From: Bacteroidales bacterium
GTDB lineage: Bacteria > Bacteroidota > Bacteroidia > Bacteroidales > VadinHA17
Direction of reading: 5' to 3'
DNA: 64,000 nucleotides
Assembly (NCBI GenBank): GCA_016709865.1
Contig: JADJLX010000005.1
Coordinates: 1,550,001-1,614,000 of the forward strand
Both the position numbers and the translations under genes were made by a program. The notes under the pieces were generated by a model. That model saw only the letters and a program-made list of their open reading frames with translations, made no database searches and was not told the DNA's origin. Below, one piece after another: positions 43,749 to 52,773 of the stretch; within the stretch, counting starts at the first letter, position 1; every line of letters begins with the position of its first letter.

Positions 43749-46397
43749 ATGATTAACAAAATGAAAGCGCAGGAACTGAGGGATTTGTTTTTTGATTTTT
43801 TCAGATCAAAAGGTCATAATATTGTTCCATCGGCACCGATGGTTGTAAAAAATGACCCTACTCTGATGTTCACTAATGCAGGGATGAATCAGTTCAAAGA
43901 TATCTTCCTGGGAAACCAGCAGGCAATAAATAAAAGAGTGGCAAATTCCCAGAAATGCCTTCGTGTTTCAGGGAAGCATAACGATCTTGAAGAGGTCGGA
44001 CATGATACATATCACCATACCATGTTTGAAATGCTTGGCAACTGGTCGTTTGGTGACTATTTTAAAAAAGATGCCATTGAGTGGGCGTGGGAACTGCTTG
44101 TCGATAAGCTGGGAATACCTGAAGACAGACTTTATGCAACAATATTTGAAGGAAGCAGGGAAGATAATGTTCCGCGCGATGATGAGGCCTATGGTTACTG
44201 GGAAAAGTGTTTTTCAAATCCTGCAGGCAAGATAATTGAAGGATCAAAAAAAGATAACTTCTGGGAAATGGGTGAATCAGGACCATGCGGACCATGTTCT
44301 GAAATTCATGTTGATATAAGGGATGACGAAGAGAGGAAAAAAATATCCGGTAAGGATCTTGTAAACAAAGGGCATCCCCACGTTATAGAAATATGGAATC
44401 TTGTATTTATTCAGTACAATAGAAAAGCCGACGGGATACTTGAGCAACTACCTTCGAAACATGTAGATACAGGTATGGGATTTGAAAGGCTCTGTATGGT
44501 CATTCAGGGCAAAAAATCGAATTATGAAACTGACATTTTTCAGTCTGTAATTAAAGAGATCTCAACAATAACAGGAAAGCCTTACGGCGAAAATGAGAAA
44601 TGGGATATTGCCTTAAGGGTTATAGCCGATCACCTCAGGGCTGTTTCGTTTTCAATTGCCGACGGACAGCTTCCTTCAAACAATAAGGCTGGCTATGTTA
44701 TAAGAAGGATTCTTCGCCGTGCAGTCAGATATGGATACAATAATCTGGGAATCGAGGAACCATTTATGTATAAGCTCGTTCCTGTTCTTGCTGAAACAAT
44801 GGGGAATCAGTATCCGGAACTTGTTGCCGGAAAAGACCATATATCCAAGATCATCTTTGAAGAAGAAACAGCTTTCCTGAAAACACTCGGGAAGGGACTG
44901 AAAATGATTGAGAAGATGATTTCAGACCTTAGAAAAGAGAAGAAAAATATTCTCCCCGGCAAGGTTGCTTTTGAAATGTACGACACTTTCGGATTCCCTG
45001 TTGATCTTACACAACTGATTCTGAAAGAGAACTATATGCATCTCGACATAAAAGGATTTGAGGATGAGATGAAAAATCAGAAGGAACGTTCGAGAGAGGA
45101 TGCTACTGTTGAAACTGCTGACTGGATTATAATACGTGATATTGAAGGAACTGAATTCACAGGTTACGACAAAACTGAAGATGATGTTCTTATAACCAGA
45201 TACCGCACGGTAAAAGTAAAAGGGAAAGAGAGTTACCAGATAATATTCAATAAAACTCCCTTTTATGCTGAATCGGGAGGACAAACAGGGGATACGGGTG
45301 TGATTACTTCCGGTAAAGAGAAGATTATTATCACAGATACAGTAAAGGAGAATAACCTGATAATTCACATGGCAGTGCAACTGCCAGCCGATGCCGCCGT
45401 AACTTTCAGGGCATCAGTGGATACAGAGAAGCGCCGGATGACAGCTAATAATCATACTGCCACCCACCTTCTGCATTTCGCACTAAGGTCTGTCCTTGGA
45501 AACCACGTGGAACAAAAGGGTTCGCTGGTAACTCCTGATCGCTTAAGGTTCGATTACAGTCACTTTTCCAAACCTACAAGGGAAGAACTGGCACAGGTGG
45601 AAGAGATCGTAAACAGGATGGTAAGGGAGAATCATGACAGTAAGGTAACTTACGGTGTCACAATGGAGAAAGCCAAATCTATGGGAGCCATGGCTCTCTT
45701 CGGTGAAAAATACGGCGATACTGTAAGAGTTGTGGAATTCGGAAAATCGGTTGAATTATGCGGCGGAACCCATGTTGAAGCAACCGGGTCGATAGGTATT
45801 GTGAAAATAATAACAGAAGGGGCTATAGCCTCAGGCATCAGAAGAATAGAAGCTGTAACTGCCTCAAAAGCTGAAGAATACATAAATGAAAAATTAAACA
45901 CGATCGACGAAATTGCCATCCTTCTGAAGAGCACAGGAAATGTTACAGAAAGTGTTGAAAGGCTTTTGGCTGACAATGCCTCACTCAGAAAGAGTGTTGA
46001 GAAATACCAGGCACAGTCAACTTCCATAATGCTCAATGAACTTGTTGAGAAGGCTGAAACAATTAATAAAATCAGGTTTATCTCAGGGAAAGTTGAAGCT
46101 GAGTCAGCAGAAATACTGAAAAATATTGCTTACCAGATCAGAAGCACATCTGAAAACAGTGTCCTCGTTTTAGGCTCTGAAAACAACGGTAAAGCCAATC
46201 TGCTGGTAATGGTCAGCGACAATCTGGTTAAGGAAAGAAACCTGAATGCTGTCACAATCATCAGAGAAATTTCGGCAGAAATAAACGGAGGCGGAGGTGG
46301 TCAGCCATTTCTTGCTACGGCCGGTGGGAAAAACCCTGGGGGCATAGGTAATGCCATTAAAAAAGCGGAGGAGTATCTGAAGAATGTAAAGTATTGA
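43749..46397 (+). CDS. alaS: Alanyl-tRNA synthetase
   Basis: The enzyme of about 882 residues charges tRNA-Ala. The class II catalytic core has SAPMVVKNDPTLMFTNAGMN, EMLGNWSFGDYFK and RRILRRAVRYGY. The editing domain has NNHTATHLLH and the CGGTHVEATGSIG zinc site. A C-terminal coiled coil and C-Ala domain end with GGGGGQPFLATAGGK. ATG 43749 or 43761 are both acceptable; an upstream TTG at 43677 is unlikely. It is divergent from the M23 operon. Confidence 0.96.
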   Translation: MINKMKAQELRDLFFDFFRSKGHNIVPSAPMVVKNDPTLMFTNAGMNQFKDIFLGNQQAINKRVANSQKCLRVSGKHNDLEEVGHDTYHHTMFEMLGNWSFGDYFKKDAIEWAWELLVDKLGIPEDRLYATIFEGSREDNVPRDDEAYGYWEKCFSNPAGKIIEGSKKDNFWEMGESGPCGPCSEIHVDIRDDEERKKISGKDLVNKGHPHVIEIWNLVFIQYNRKADGILEQLPSKHVDTGMGFERLCMVIQGKKSNYETDIFQSVIKEISTITGKPYGENEKWDIALRVIADHLRAVSFSIADGQLPSNNKAGYVIRRILRRAVRYGYNNLGIEEPFMYKLVPVLAETMGNQYPELVAGKDHISKIIFEEETAFLKTLGKGLKMIEKMISDLRKEKKNILPGKVAFEMYDTFGFPVDLTQLILKENYMHLDIKGFEDEMKNQKERSREDATVETADWIIIRDIEGTEFTGYDKTEDDVLITRYRTVKVKGKESYQIIFNKTPFYAESGGQTGDTGVITSGKEKIIITDTVKENNLIIHMAVQLPADAAVTFRASVDTEKRRMTANNHTATHLLHFALRSVLGNHVEQKGSLVTPDRLRFDYSHFSKPTREELAQVEEIVNRMVRENHDSKVTYGVTMEKAKSMGAMALFGEKYGDTVRVVEFGKSVELCGGTHVEATGSIGIVKIITEGAIASGIRRIEAVTASKAEEYINEKLNTIDEIAILLKSTGNVTESVERLLADNASLRKSVEKYQAQSTSIMLNELVEKAETINKIRFISGKVEAESAEILKNIAYQIRSTSENSVLVLGSENNGKANLLVMVSDNLVKERNLNAVTIIREISAEINGGGGGQPFLATAGGKNPGGIGNAIKKAEEYLKNVKY

Positions 46398-46413
46398 ATA
46401 TATGCTTTATACA

Positions 46414-46630
46414 TTTCCCCTCCTTTTGAAGGAGGGGTGGCCGCAGGAAAATGCTTGTTTGTTTTTGCAAAGCTAATTTGCGGCCGGGGTGGTTGATTAT
46501 TATCACTGCAATCACCTTTTTGCATTATGTGATATTTCACTAAAATCAACCACCCCGGTCGGGATATAAAATACGTTAAAAATCTGATAATCAATCATCC
46601 CGACCACCCCTCCTTCAAAAGGAGGGGAAA
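46414..46630. repeat. MITE-like nested inverted repeat element
   Basis: Perfect 27-bp terminal inverted repeats (46414-46440 and 46604-46630) enclose a second perfect 14-bp pair, CCGGGGTGGTTGAT (46484-46497) and its complement (46545-46558). The terminal arms are themselves hairpins (CCCCTCCTT/AAGGAGGGG). Total length is 217 bp, with no transposase or reading frame. The remainder of the gene-free stretch 46398-46803 shows no other feature apart from -7 boxes near 46775. Confidence 0.8.
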
Positions 46631-46770
46631 CTCTATATATGCAGTCTTTCATTTATCCCAAACCTTAAGCTGAAAGCTATGCTTCGAGGGGGAAGTCCCG
46701 ATAGCTATGGGGAGGAAAGTGGATATTTAAAGATTGAATGACCAACTTCATAAAAGTTCCAATTGTCCAA

Positions 46771-46786
46771 TATTTTTGTAATTTTG
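46771..46786 (+). promoter_or_regulatory. Two abutting -7 boxes ahead of the DUF6452 gene
   Basis: TATTTTTG (46771-46778) and TAATTTTG (46779-46786) both match TAnnTTTG and end 17-25 bases before ATG 46804. They lie after the longer ATG at 46738, so that start is unlikely. No perfect -33 was seen. Confidence 0.5.
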
Positions 46787-46803
46787 AGGCTTTCAGAAAA
46801 ATA

Positions 46804-47274
46804 ATGAATAAATATTATAAGGGAAGCCTCATTATAATTATATCCGGACTATTCTTCGCGATGGTTTCCTGTACACCTTTAACCTGTTTTGAAGATACCG
46901 AATCTTTTGTAAAAGCCTCATTATATAATTATACAACAAAAGCAAGGCAGGCACCCGACAGTATTACTCTTTACGGTATTGGTAAAGAGAATCTGTTCCT
47001 TTACAAAAAAGCGATTAACGTTCAACCTGTTCTTTTTGCCCTGAATCCATCAGTTACCACCTGCAAATACATTTTTAAAATAAACAATATAACTGATACA
47101 ATCACATTCAATTATACAGGATATCTGCATCTGATTTCAAAGGAATGCGGTTATACATATTACTATACTCTTTCAGACAAACCTATATTCACAAAAAATA
47201 CAATCGATTCCGTGTCAGTCAGCAAAGGAGCCATTACCACTTTAAATGAGGAAAATATCCGTATATATTATTAG
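46804..47274 (+). CDS. DUF6452-type small lipoprotein
   Basis: The 156-residue product has a lipoprotein signal with lipobox-like FFAMVSC (Cys near 23). The mature part is an all-beta domain with CTPLTCFEDTESFVKASLY, LYGIGKEN, TCKYIFKINN and KECGYTYYYTLS, which fits the DUF6452 family of Bacteroidota. The function is unknown. It overlaps the following gene by 29 bases, so the two are probably made together. Confidence 0.8.
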   Translation: MNKYYKGSLIIIISGLFFAMVSCTPLTCFEDTESFVKASLYNYTTKARQAPDSITLYGIGKENLFLYKKAINVQPVLFALNPSVTTCKYIFKINNITDTITFNYTGYLHLISKECGYTYYYTLSDKPIFTKNTIDSVSVSKGAITTLNEENIRIYY

Positions 47275-48004
47275 CCTTCTGTTCCTGATGGCAGGCAGTA
47301 ATGTGTATTTAAATGCACAGGATACTCTTGACATTCCTCTGAAAATGAGAGCAGGAATTGACATTTTCGGTCCTGCTATGTACTTTGCTGACAAGAATAT
47401 ACTTAGTGCTGAAGGATATTTCTCAATTGATCTGAATGAAAAAAGGTCTGCCTTTCTCAGTGCCGGATATCTCGACTATAAATATTCACAACCCGATTAT
47501 GAGTATATCAATAAAGGAATATTTCTCCGGACCGGGATTGATTTCAACCTGTTGAAACCTGAAAAAGCTATGGGTAAGTATTACACAGGTATTGGTCTTC
47601 ATTATGGAATAAACCGTTTCACCTCGGAAGTTCCGCTGATGAGACAGGAAAATTACTGGGGTACAATTTATTCATCTGTCTCACCCAAAACCAGCTGGGG
47701 TCATTTTATTGAAGTCTCTCCCGGGGTAAGGGCTGAAATATTCAAAAACTTCAGTATGGGCTGGAATATAAGTCTCAGAATGCTTGTATATTCAGGTACC
47801 GGAAAAGATCTGCGGTCAATCTATTTACCCGGATTCGGAAATGGTGCAACTAAGTTCAGTACAGGAGTGAGCTATTTCATATCATGGAACATTCCTTATA
47901 AGAAAATCAGGGTAATAATTAAGAAAGAGGAACCCGAAGAGACAGAGGAAACTGATGAGATTGAAAGCACCAGTACTTATGGCGGTGGACAGATAAGGCA
48001 GTGA
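47246..48004 (+). CDS. DUF6048-type outer membrane barrel protein
   Basis: The 252-residue product has a signal peptide (MRKISVYIISLLFLMAGSNVYLNA) and a short beta-barrel with strands such as GYLDYKYSQPDYEYINKG, YTGIGLHYGINRF and FSTGVSYFISWNIPYKK. An acidic C-terminal tail (EEPEETEETDEIE) follows the last strand, which is unusual for a barrel. It fits DUF6048, a family that accompanies DUF6452. A lipoprotein plus barrel pair suggests an outer-membrane complex; the role is unknown. Confidence 0.82.
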   Translation: MRKISVYIISLLFLMAGSNVYLNAQDTLDIPLKMRAGIDIFGPAMYFADKNILSAEGYFSIDLNEKRSAFLSAGYLDYKYSQPDYEYINKGIFLRTGIDFNLLKPEKAMGKYYTGIGLHYGINRFTSEVPLMRQENYWGTIYSSVSPKTSWGHFIEVSPGVRAEIFKNFSMGWNISLRMLVYSGTGKDLRSIYLPGFGNGATKFSTGVSYFISWNIPYKKIRVIIKKEEPEETEETDEIESTSTYGGGQIRQ

Positions 48005-48017
48005 GGGACCGCAAGAC

Positions 48018-49472
48018 TTATTTCTTTTCCGGCTTTCTGCTGAACAGATAAAGTCCGATGAAAGTCAGGAAACCATTCAATAAAAGAAGTTCAAATCCGA
48101 ATTTATATCCGTTAAAGAGCTGAACTGAATACTTGCTCAGAAAGAAGCAGATAAGGGGTGAAAGAACTGCAATAAACGGTGTCAGCTTATCTTTTACAAG
48201 CCGTTTTGTGAAGAGTCCGAATGAGTAAAGTCCGAGCAGAGGCCCGTATGTATATCCCGCAATAGTAAATAGCTTATCTATAACTGCCTTATCATTTAAT
48301 GCACTGAATATAAGGACACTGACAAAAAACACACAGGCAATTGATAAGTGTACTATATACCTGATCCGTGTCTTGGCTTTCTCAGTAATACCCTCTCTCG
48401 TGTCGAGTCCAAGAAAGTCAATACTTACTGATGTTGTCAGAGATGTCAATGCACCGTCTGCACTGGGGAATGCAGCAGAAATAAGTCCGATAAGAAATAC
48501 AACACCTGCCATTGGTCCAAGGTACCTTATCGCGACTGTCGGAAAAATATCATCGCTCGAAGCAACTGTGATTCCTCTTGCCTGAACAAAGATCAGCAAC
48601 AGTGCCCCCAGGAACAGGAACAGCAGATTCACAAATACAAGAATGCCGCTGAAAGTGAACATGTTTTTCTGGGCTTCCTTTATATTTCTGCAGCTAAGGT
48701 TTTTCTGCATCATCTCCTGATCAAGGCCTGTCATAACAATAGTAATAAACATCCCGCTGAAAAACTGCTTCAGGAAAAATCTCTCATGGTGCCAGTCGGT
48801 GAAAAACATTTTTGAAGCGTCACTCTCCCTTACTGTCTTAAATAACTCAGGAAGAGAAACATCCAGGTTTTTACCAATATATATTACTGACAGAATCACA
48901 GCAAGAAGCATAAATGTGGTCTGTAGTGTATCAGTCCAGATTATCGTTCTTATACCTCCCTTTAAGGTGTAAAGTATAATCAGAAGTATAAATACAAATA
49001 CATTGACCCAGAAAGGAATATTCCATGCGTCAAAGACAAAGATCTGCAGTACGTTAATTACCAGAAACATCCTGAGTGAAGCACCAAGTGTCCGGGATAT
49101 TATGAAGAAACCTGCACCGGTTTTATACGACCAGAATCCGAACCGCTGATCGAGATATGTATAGATTGAGGTTAGTTTAAGCCTGTAATATAAAGGAAGA
49201 AGAACCAGGGCAATAACAAAATATCCAAAAAGGTATCCGAGAACCAGAACCATGTAGCTGAACTGGGTATCCTTAACCCAGCCGGGAACTGACATAAATG
49301 TAACACCCGACATGGAAGCGCCAATCATGCCGTAAGCAACAACAAACCAGGGGGATACTTTATTCCCGATAAAAAACGACTGATTATCTGCCTTACGTGC
49401 TGTGAACCAGGTAACAGCAAATAACAGAAGGGTATAGAGAAGAAAAAGTCCAAGGATCAGAATTGGCTGCAT
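48018..49472 (-). CDS. Sodium:solute symporter family protein
   Basis: The 484-residue protein has about thirteen membrane helices and the sodium/solute symporter fold. Typical blocks are GASMSGVTFMSVPGW in the second helix, LGYLFGYFVIALVLLP, the GGIRTIIWTDTLQ loop and ISAAFPSADGALTSLTTS. It imports a small organic solute with sodium; the substrate is not predictable. It is transcribed toward the DUF6048 gene and stands alone. Confidence 0.93.
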   Translation of the reverse strand: MQPILILGLFLLYTLLLFAVTWFTARKADNQSFFIGNKVSPWFVVAYGMIGASMSGVTFMSVPGWVKDTQFSYMVLVLGYLFGYFVIALVLLPLYYRLKLTSIYTYLDQRFGFWSYKTGAGFFIISRTLGASLRMFLVINVLQIFVFDAWNIPFWVNVFVFILLIILYTLKGGIRTIIWTDTLQTTFMLLAVILSVIYIGKNLDVSLPELFKTVRESDASKMFFTDWHHERFFLKQFFSGMFITIVMTGLDQEMMQKNLSCRNIKEAQKNMFTFSGILVFVNLLFLFLGALLLIFVQARGITVASSDDIFPTVAIRYLGPMAGVVFLIGLISAAFPSADGALTSLTTSVSIDFLGLDTREGITEKAKTRIRYIVHLSIACVFFVSVLIFSALNDKAVIDKLFTIAGYTYGPLLGLYSFGLFTKRLVKDKLTPFIAVLSPLICFFLSKYSVQLFNGYKFGFELLLLNGFLTFIGLYLFSRKPEKK

Positions 49473-49544
49473 AACTGAATTTATTCTAATTAATTATTAT
49501 ACAAGAATAACAAAAAGAAAGGAAGACAAAAAATTCTGTACCTC

Positions 49545-49576
49545 TTTAATAACACCGGAAATTTGAACTAATTTTG
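49545..49576 (+). promoter_or_regulatory. Promoter for recR
   Basis: TAATTTTG (49569-49576) is a perfect -7 box, with TTTA (49545-49548) 20 bp upstream as a 3-of-4 match to the -33 TTTG. The recR ATG is 17 bases downstream of the box. Confidence 0.6.
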
Positions 49577-49592
49577 CTGAAAGACCTTTGCT

Positions 49593-50207
49593 ATGAGTTT
49601 TACTGAATTTCCTTCCAGACTTCTTGAAAATGCTGTAAACGAGTTTGCCTCACTGCCCGGAGTTGGGCGAAAAACAGCTTTCAGACTTGTGATGAATCTT
49701 TTACGAAGAGATTCAGAAGAAGTTAAGCGTTTCGGCGAGAGTATAATGAGGCTTCACGGGGAGATTCATTATTGCAGAATATGTAATAACATTTCCGATA
49801 CCGAAGTCTGCAGTATTTGCAATGATGATAAGCGGGAAAAGGCAATAATTTGTGTGGTTGAAAATATACAGGATGTAATGGCTATCGAGAATACACGTCA
49901 GTTCAGAGGAATTTACCATGTACTTGGCGGTATTATTTCACCAATTGACGGGATTGGTCCGTCAGATCTGAAAATAGATAGTCTTGAGGAAAAAGTAAAG
50001 GAGGGTAATATCAGGGAAATAATATTTGCATTAAGCACAACAATGGAGGGGGATACTACCAATTACTACCTCTATAAGAGACTTAATAAGTATAACATAA
50101 TCCTCAGTACCCTCGCCAGGGGAGTAGCAATCGGGGATGAGCTTGAATATACCGATGAGATCACACTTGGCCGTGCAATAAACAACAGGAATCTTTACCA
50201 GCAATAG
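49593..50207 (+). CDS. recR: Recombination mediator protein RecR
   Basis: The 204-residue protein has the helix-hairpin-helix [17 protein letters not shown], a four-cysteine zinc finger ([16 protein letters not shown]) and a Toprim domain with [29 protein letters not shown] and [13 protein letters not shown]. It acts with RecO and RecF in loading RecA on gapped DNA. Length and motif order match the family. The glycosyltransferase gene follows 23 bases later. Confidence 0.97.
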   Translation: MSFTEFPSRLLENAVNEFASLPGVGRKTAFRLVMNLLRRDSEEVKRFGESIMRLHGEIHYCRICNNISDTEVCSICNDDKREKAIICVVENIQDVMAIENTRQFRGIYHVLGGIISPIDGIGPSDLKIDSLEEKVKEGNIREIIFALSTTMEGDTTNYYLYKRLNKYNIILSTLARGVAIGDELEYTDEITLGRAINNRNLYQQ

Positions 50208-50230
50208 GCTGACATATAAACAATTACCTG

Positions 50231-51100
50231 ATGGAATTATCTGTAATAATTGTCAGCTTTAATGTCAGGGAATATCTGCGACAATGCCTGATTTCAGTTT
50301 TAAAAGCAGCTGAATCGGTCGAATGTGAGATTTTTGTTGTGGATAATAATTCATCAGATGGCTCCTGTGATATGGTGAAAAACGAATTCCCTGAAGTTGA
50401 ACTTATTGAGAATAAAGAGAATACCGGATTTTCATACGCTAATAATCAGGCGATTAAAAGGGCCACTGGCTCATTTATATTGGTTCTTAATCCTGATACA
50501 ATTATTGAAGCTGATACTTTCTCAAAATGTATCGGATTCATGATGGATCATTCTGATGCAGGTGCCGTTGGAGTAAAAATGATAAACGGGGAAGGCCGCT
50601 ACCTTCCCGAATCAAAAAGGGCTTTCCCTGATCCATTGACTGCCTTCTTCAAGACATTCGGATTATCGGCAATGTTCCCAAAATCTCACTTCTTCAACAG
50701 ATATTATCTTACAAGCATTGATACAAACGAAACAGCACCGGCAGAAGCAGTTTCAGGCGCCTTCATGCTCATAAGAAGGGAAGCTCTTTTGAAAGCCGGC
50801 CTTTTCAGCGAGGAGTTTTTTATGTACGGTGAAGATATTGATCTGAGCTATAGAATAAGCCAGTGTGGATATACCAATTACTATTATCCGGGGGTGTGTA
50901 TAATTCATTTTAAAGGCATGAGTACACCAAGGGATAAATACACTGACATTTTGCATTTCTACAACGCAATGAAAATATATTCAGGAAAGCGTTACAGGGA
51001 GAAATTCAATCCACTGTTCTTCATCATAATTTCTGGTATCCGGATCAGGGAAGGAATTGCGCTTACCGCCCGTTTCATCAGGTACACATTTATAAGGTAA
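50231..51100 (+). CDS. Family 2 glycosyltransferase
   Basis: This is a 289-residue GT-A fold enzyme: SVIIVSFNVREYLRQCL, VDNNSSDGS, NKENTGFSYANNQAIK, the LVLNPDTI metal-binding motif and SGAFMLIRR followed by YGEDIDLSYRI. This arrangement is typical of surface polysaccharide glycosyltransferases. A hydrophobic stretch (about 262-280) may attach it to the membrane. It is a distant paralogue of the enzyme at 24234. It follows recR closely, which is a positional rather than a functional link. Confidence 0.92.
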   Translation: MELSVIIVSFNVREYLRQCLISVLKAAESVECEIFVVDNNSSDGSCDMVKNEFPEVELIENKENTGFSYANNQAIKRATGSFILVLNPDTIIEADTFSKCIGFMMDHSDAGAVGVKMINGEGRYLPESKRAFPDPLTAFFKTFGLSAMFPKSHFFNRYYLTSIDTNETAPAEAVSGAFMLIRREALLKAGLFSEEFFMYGEDIDLSYRISQCGYTNYYYPGVCIIHFKGMSTPRDKYTDILHFYNAMKIYSGKRYREKFNPLFFIIISGIRIREGIALTARFIRYTFIR

Positions 51101-51218
51101 AAAAAACTGAAATAGGACTGTTTGTTTCAGGCATGTTACAATTTCTAAAACATTTCCACAATCTGGTTGTTTTATTAGTGTAGATAATTTTTAGTAAATT
51201 TAAGATAAAATATTTCAG

Positions 51219-52526
51219 ATGGCCAGCATGAATATATTGTTACCGGCAATGGGTGAAGGAGTCATTGAAGCAACTATTAATAAATGGCTTGTTTCTGAAG
51301 GTTCAGTTGTTAAGGAGGATGATCCTCTTGTCGAAGTAGCAACAGACAAAGTAGATTCCGAAGTACCTGCACCTGCATCTGGCAGAATTGTATCAATTAA
51401 AGCCAGAGAAGGTGATATCATAAAAGTAGGCGGTCTTCTTGCTATAATTGAAAATGATACTGTTCCGACTAAGGAAGAGGTAAAGAAAATAGAAAAAGAA
51501 GTAGAAAGGATTCGCGAGACTATTGAAACAGTAAGACAGGAGAGAAAAGAGGAAGAGGTACTGTCGCATGATCTTAAAAGCCGCACTCCTTCAGGAAAAT
51601 TCATTTCTCCTCTTGTAAGAAGTATTGCCGCAAAGGAAGCAATCAGCTATGCAGAACTTGATAAGATTACTGGTACCGGCATGGATGGAAGGATAACAAA
51701 AGATGATATACTGAAGAATATTGAAGAGAGGAAAAAGAAAACAGAGGCATCTGAAGCAGTAAAAGCTGTAAAAGCAGTAGATGCTGTAAAAGCATCAGTA
51801 TCTGAAGTATACGTTAGTGGATCAGATGAGGTAATTCCAATGGACCGTGTGCGAAAACTGATTGCCGACCATATGGTAATGTCAAAAAGAACATCGCCAC
51901 ATGTTACATCGTTTATCGATGCTGATGTCACCCGACTGGTCAACTGGAGAAACGCAAACAAAGAAAAATTCCTTGCAGCTGAAGGACAAAAACTTACACT
52001 CACTCCGATCTTCATTGATGCTGTCGCCAGGGCACTTTATGAATTTCCGATGGTTAATATCTCCGTTGATGGCAACAACATAATACGGAAGAAAAATATT
52101 AATATCGGTATGGCAACCGCCCTGCCCGATGGAAATCTCATTGTGCCGGTTATAAAAAATGCTAATGAAAAGAATCTTACCGGACTTGCAAAAACTGTTA
52201 ATGACCTGGCGGGAAGAGCAAGATTAAATAAACTGAAACCTGATGAGATTACAGGGGGAACCTTTACAATCACAAATTTTGGCAGCTATAATAATATTGC
52301 AGGTACACCAATCATAAACCAGCCGCAGGCTGCAATACTTGGCACAGGAGCAGTCAGAAAAACACCTGCAGTAATAGAGACTCCCGACGGGGATATGATA
52401 GCTATCCGCCAAATAATGATACTTTCGCTGAGTTACGACCACCGAGTAATTGATGGCGCTCTTGCAGGAAAGTTTCTTAACAAAGTAAAAGATATTCTCG
52501 AAAATTATTCACCAGAAATAGCTTAA
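51219..52526 (+). CDS. Orphan 2-oxo acid dehydrogenase E2 acyltransferase
   Basis: The 435-residue protein has a lipoyl domain at about 1-77 with the lipoylated Lys44 in VATDKVDSE, a charged linker, a peripheral-subunit-binding domain (about 126-170, SPLVRSIAAKE...TGMDGRITKDD), an Ala/Val/Lys repeat linker (AVKAVKAVDAVKAS) and the catalytic domain. The active-site His408 and Asp412 lie in SYDHRVIDG. It transfers acyl groups to CoA in pyruvate or branched-chain dehydrogenase complexes. No E1 or E3 gene is in the neighbourhood, so partners must be encoded elsewhere. Confidence 0.94.
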   Translation: MASMNILLPAMGEGVIEATINKWLVSEGSVVKEDDPLVEVATDKVDSEVPAPASGRIVSIKAREGDIIKVGGLLAIIENDTVPTKEEVKKIEKEVERIRETIETVRQERKEEEVLSHDLKSRTPSGKFISPLVRSIAAKEAISYAELDKITGTGMDGRITKDDILKNIEERKKKTEASEAVKAVKAVDAVKASVSEVYVSGSDEVIPMDRVRKLIADHMVMSKRTSPHVTSFIDADVTRLVNWRNANKEKFLAAEGQKLTLTPIFIDAVARALYEFPMVNISVDGNNIIRKKNINIGMATALPDGNLIVPVIKNANEKNLTGLAKTVNDLAGRARLNKLKPDEITGGTFTITNFGSYNNIAGTPIINQPQAAILGTGAVRKTPAVIETPDGDMIAIRQIMILSLSYDHRVIDGALAGKFLNKVKDILENYSPEIA

Positions 52527-52606
52527 TTACTCATTTGTCCTTCAGGAGAGGAACCTATTTTCATCCGGATAAAACAGGTCTTTAAATAAAATCAGCAACA
52601 TTTGAT

Positions 52607-52636
52607 AAAAAGGGCTTCCACAAATAGCCCTTTTTT
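52607..52636 (+). terminator. Intrinsic terminator after the E2 gene
   Basis: AAAAAGGGCT (52607-52616), a 9-base loop and AGCCCTTTTTT (52626-52636) form a 10-bp stem with a T run. It separates the E2 gene from the TPR-PD40 cluster. A second inverted repeat (CCTCATT/AATGAGG, 52692-52717) lies farther downstream in the cluster's leader. Confidence 0.85.
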
Positions 52637-52773
52637 CTAATATTTCTACTATATTAGTAGCTTTGAGTAATTAGAACAAAGCAAATACTCCCCTCATTTC
52701 TAAACTGTGGAATGAGGATTTAAAATATCCGCAGATGATAACTTACTATCATTCTAATTAGATTTATTACAAT

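Noticed and set aside
44922..45380. 152-codon minus-strand frame inside alaS
   Set aside because: It is antisense to the alanyl-tRNA synthetase middle region, with no supporting features.
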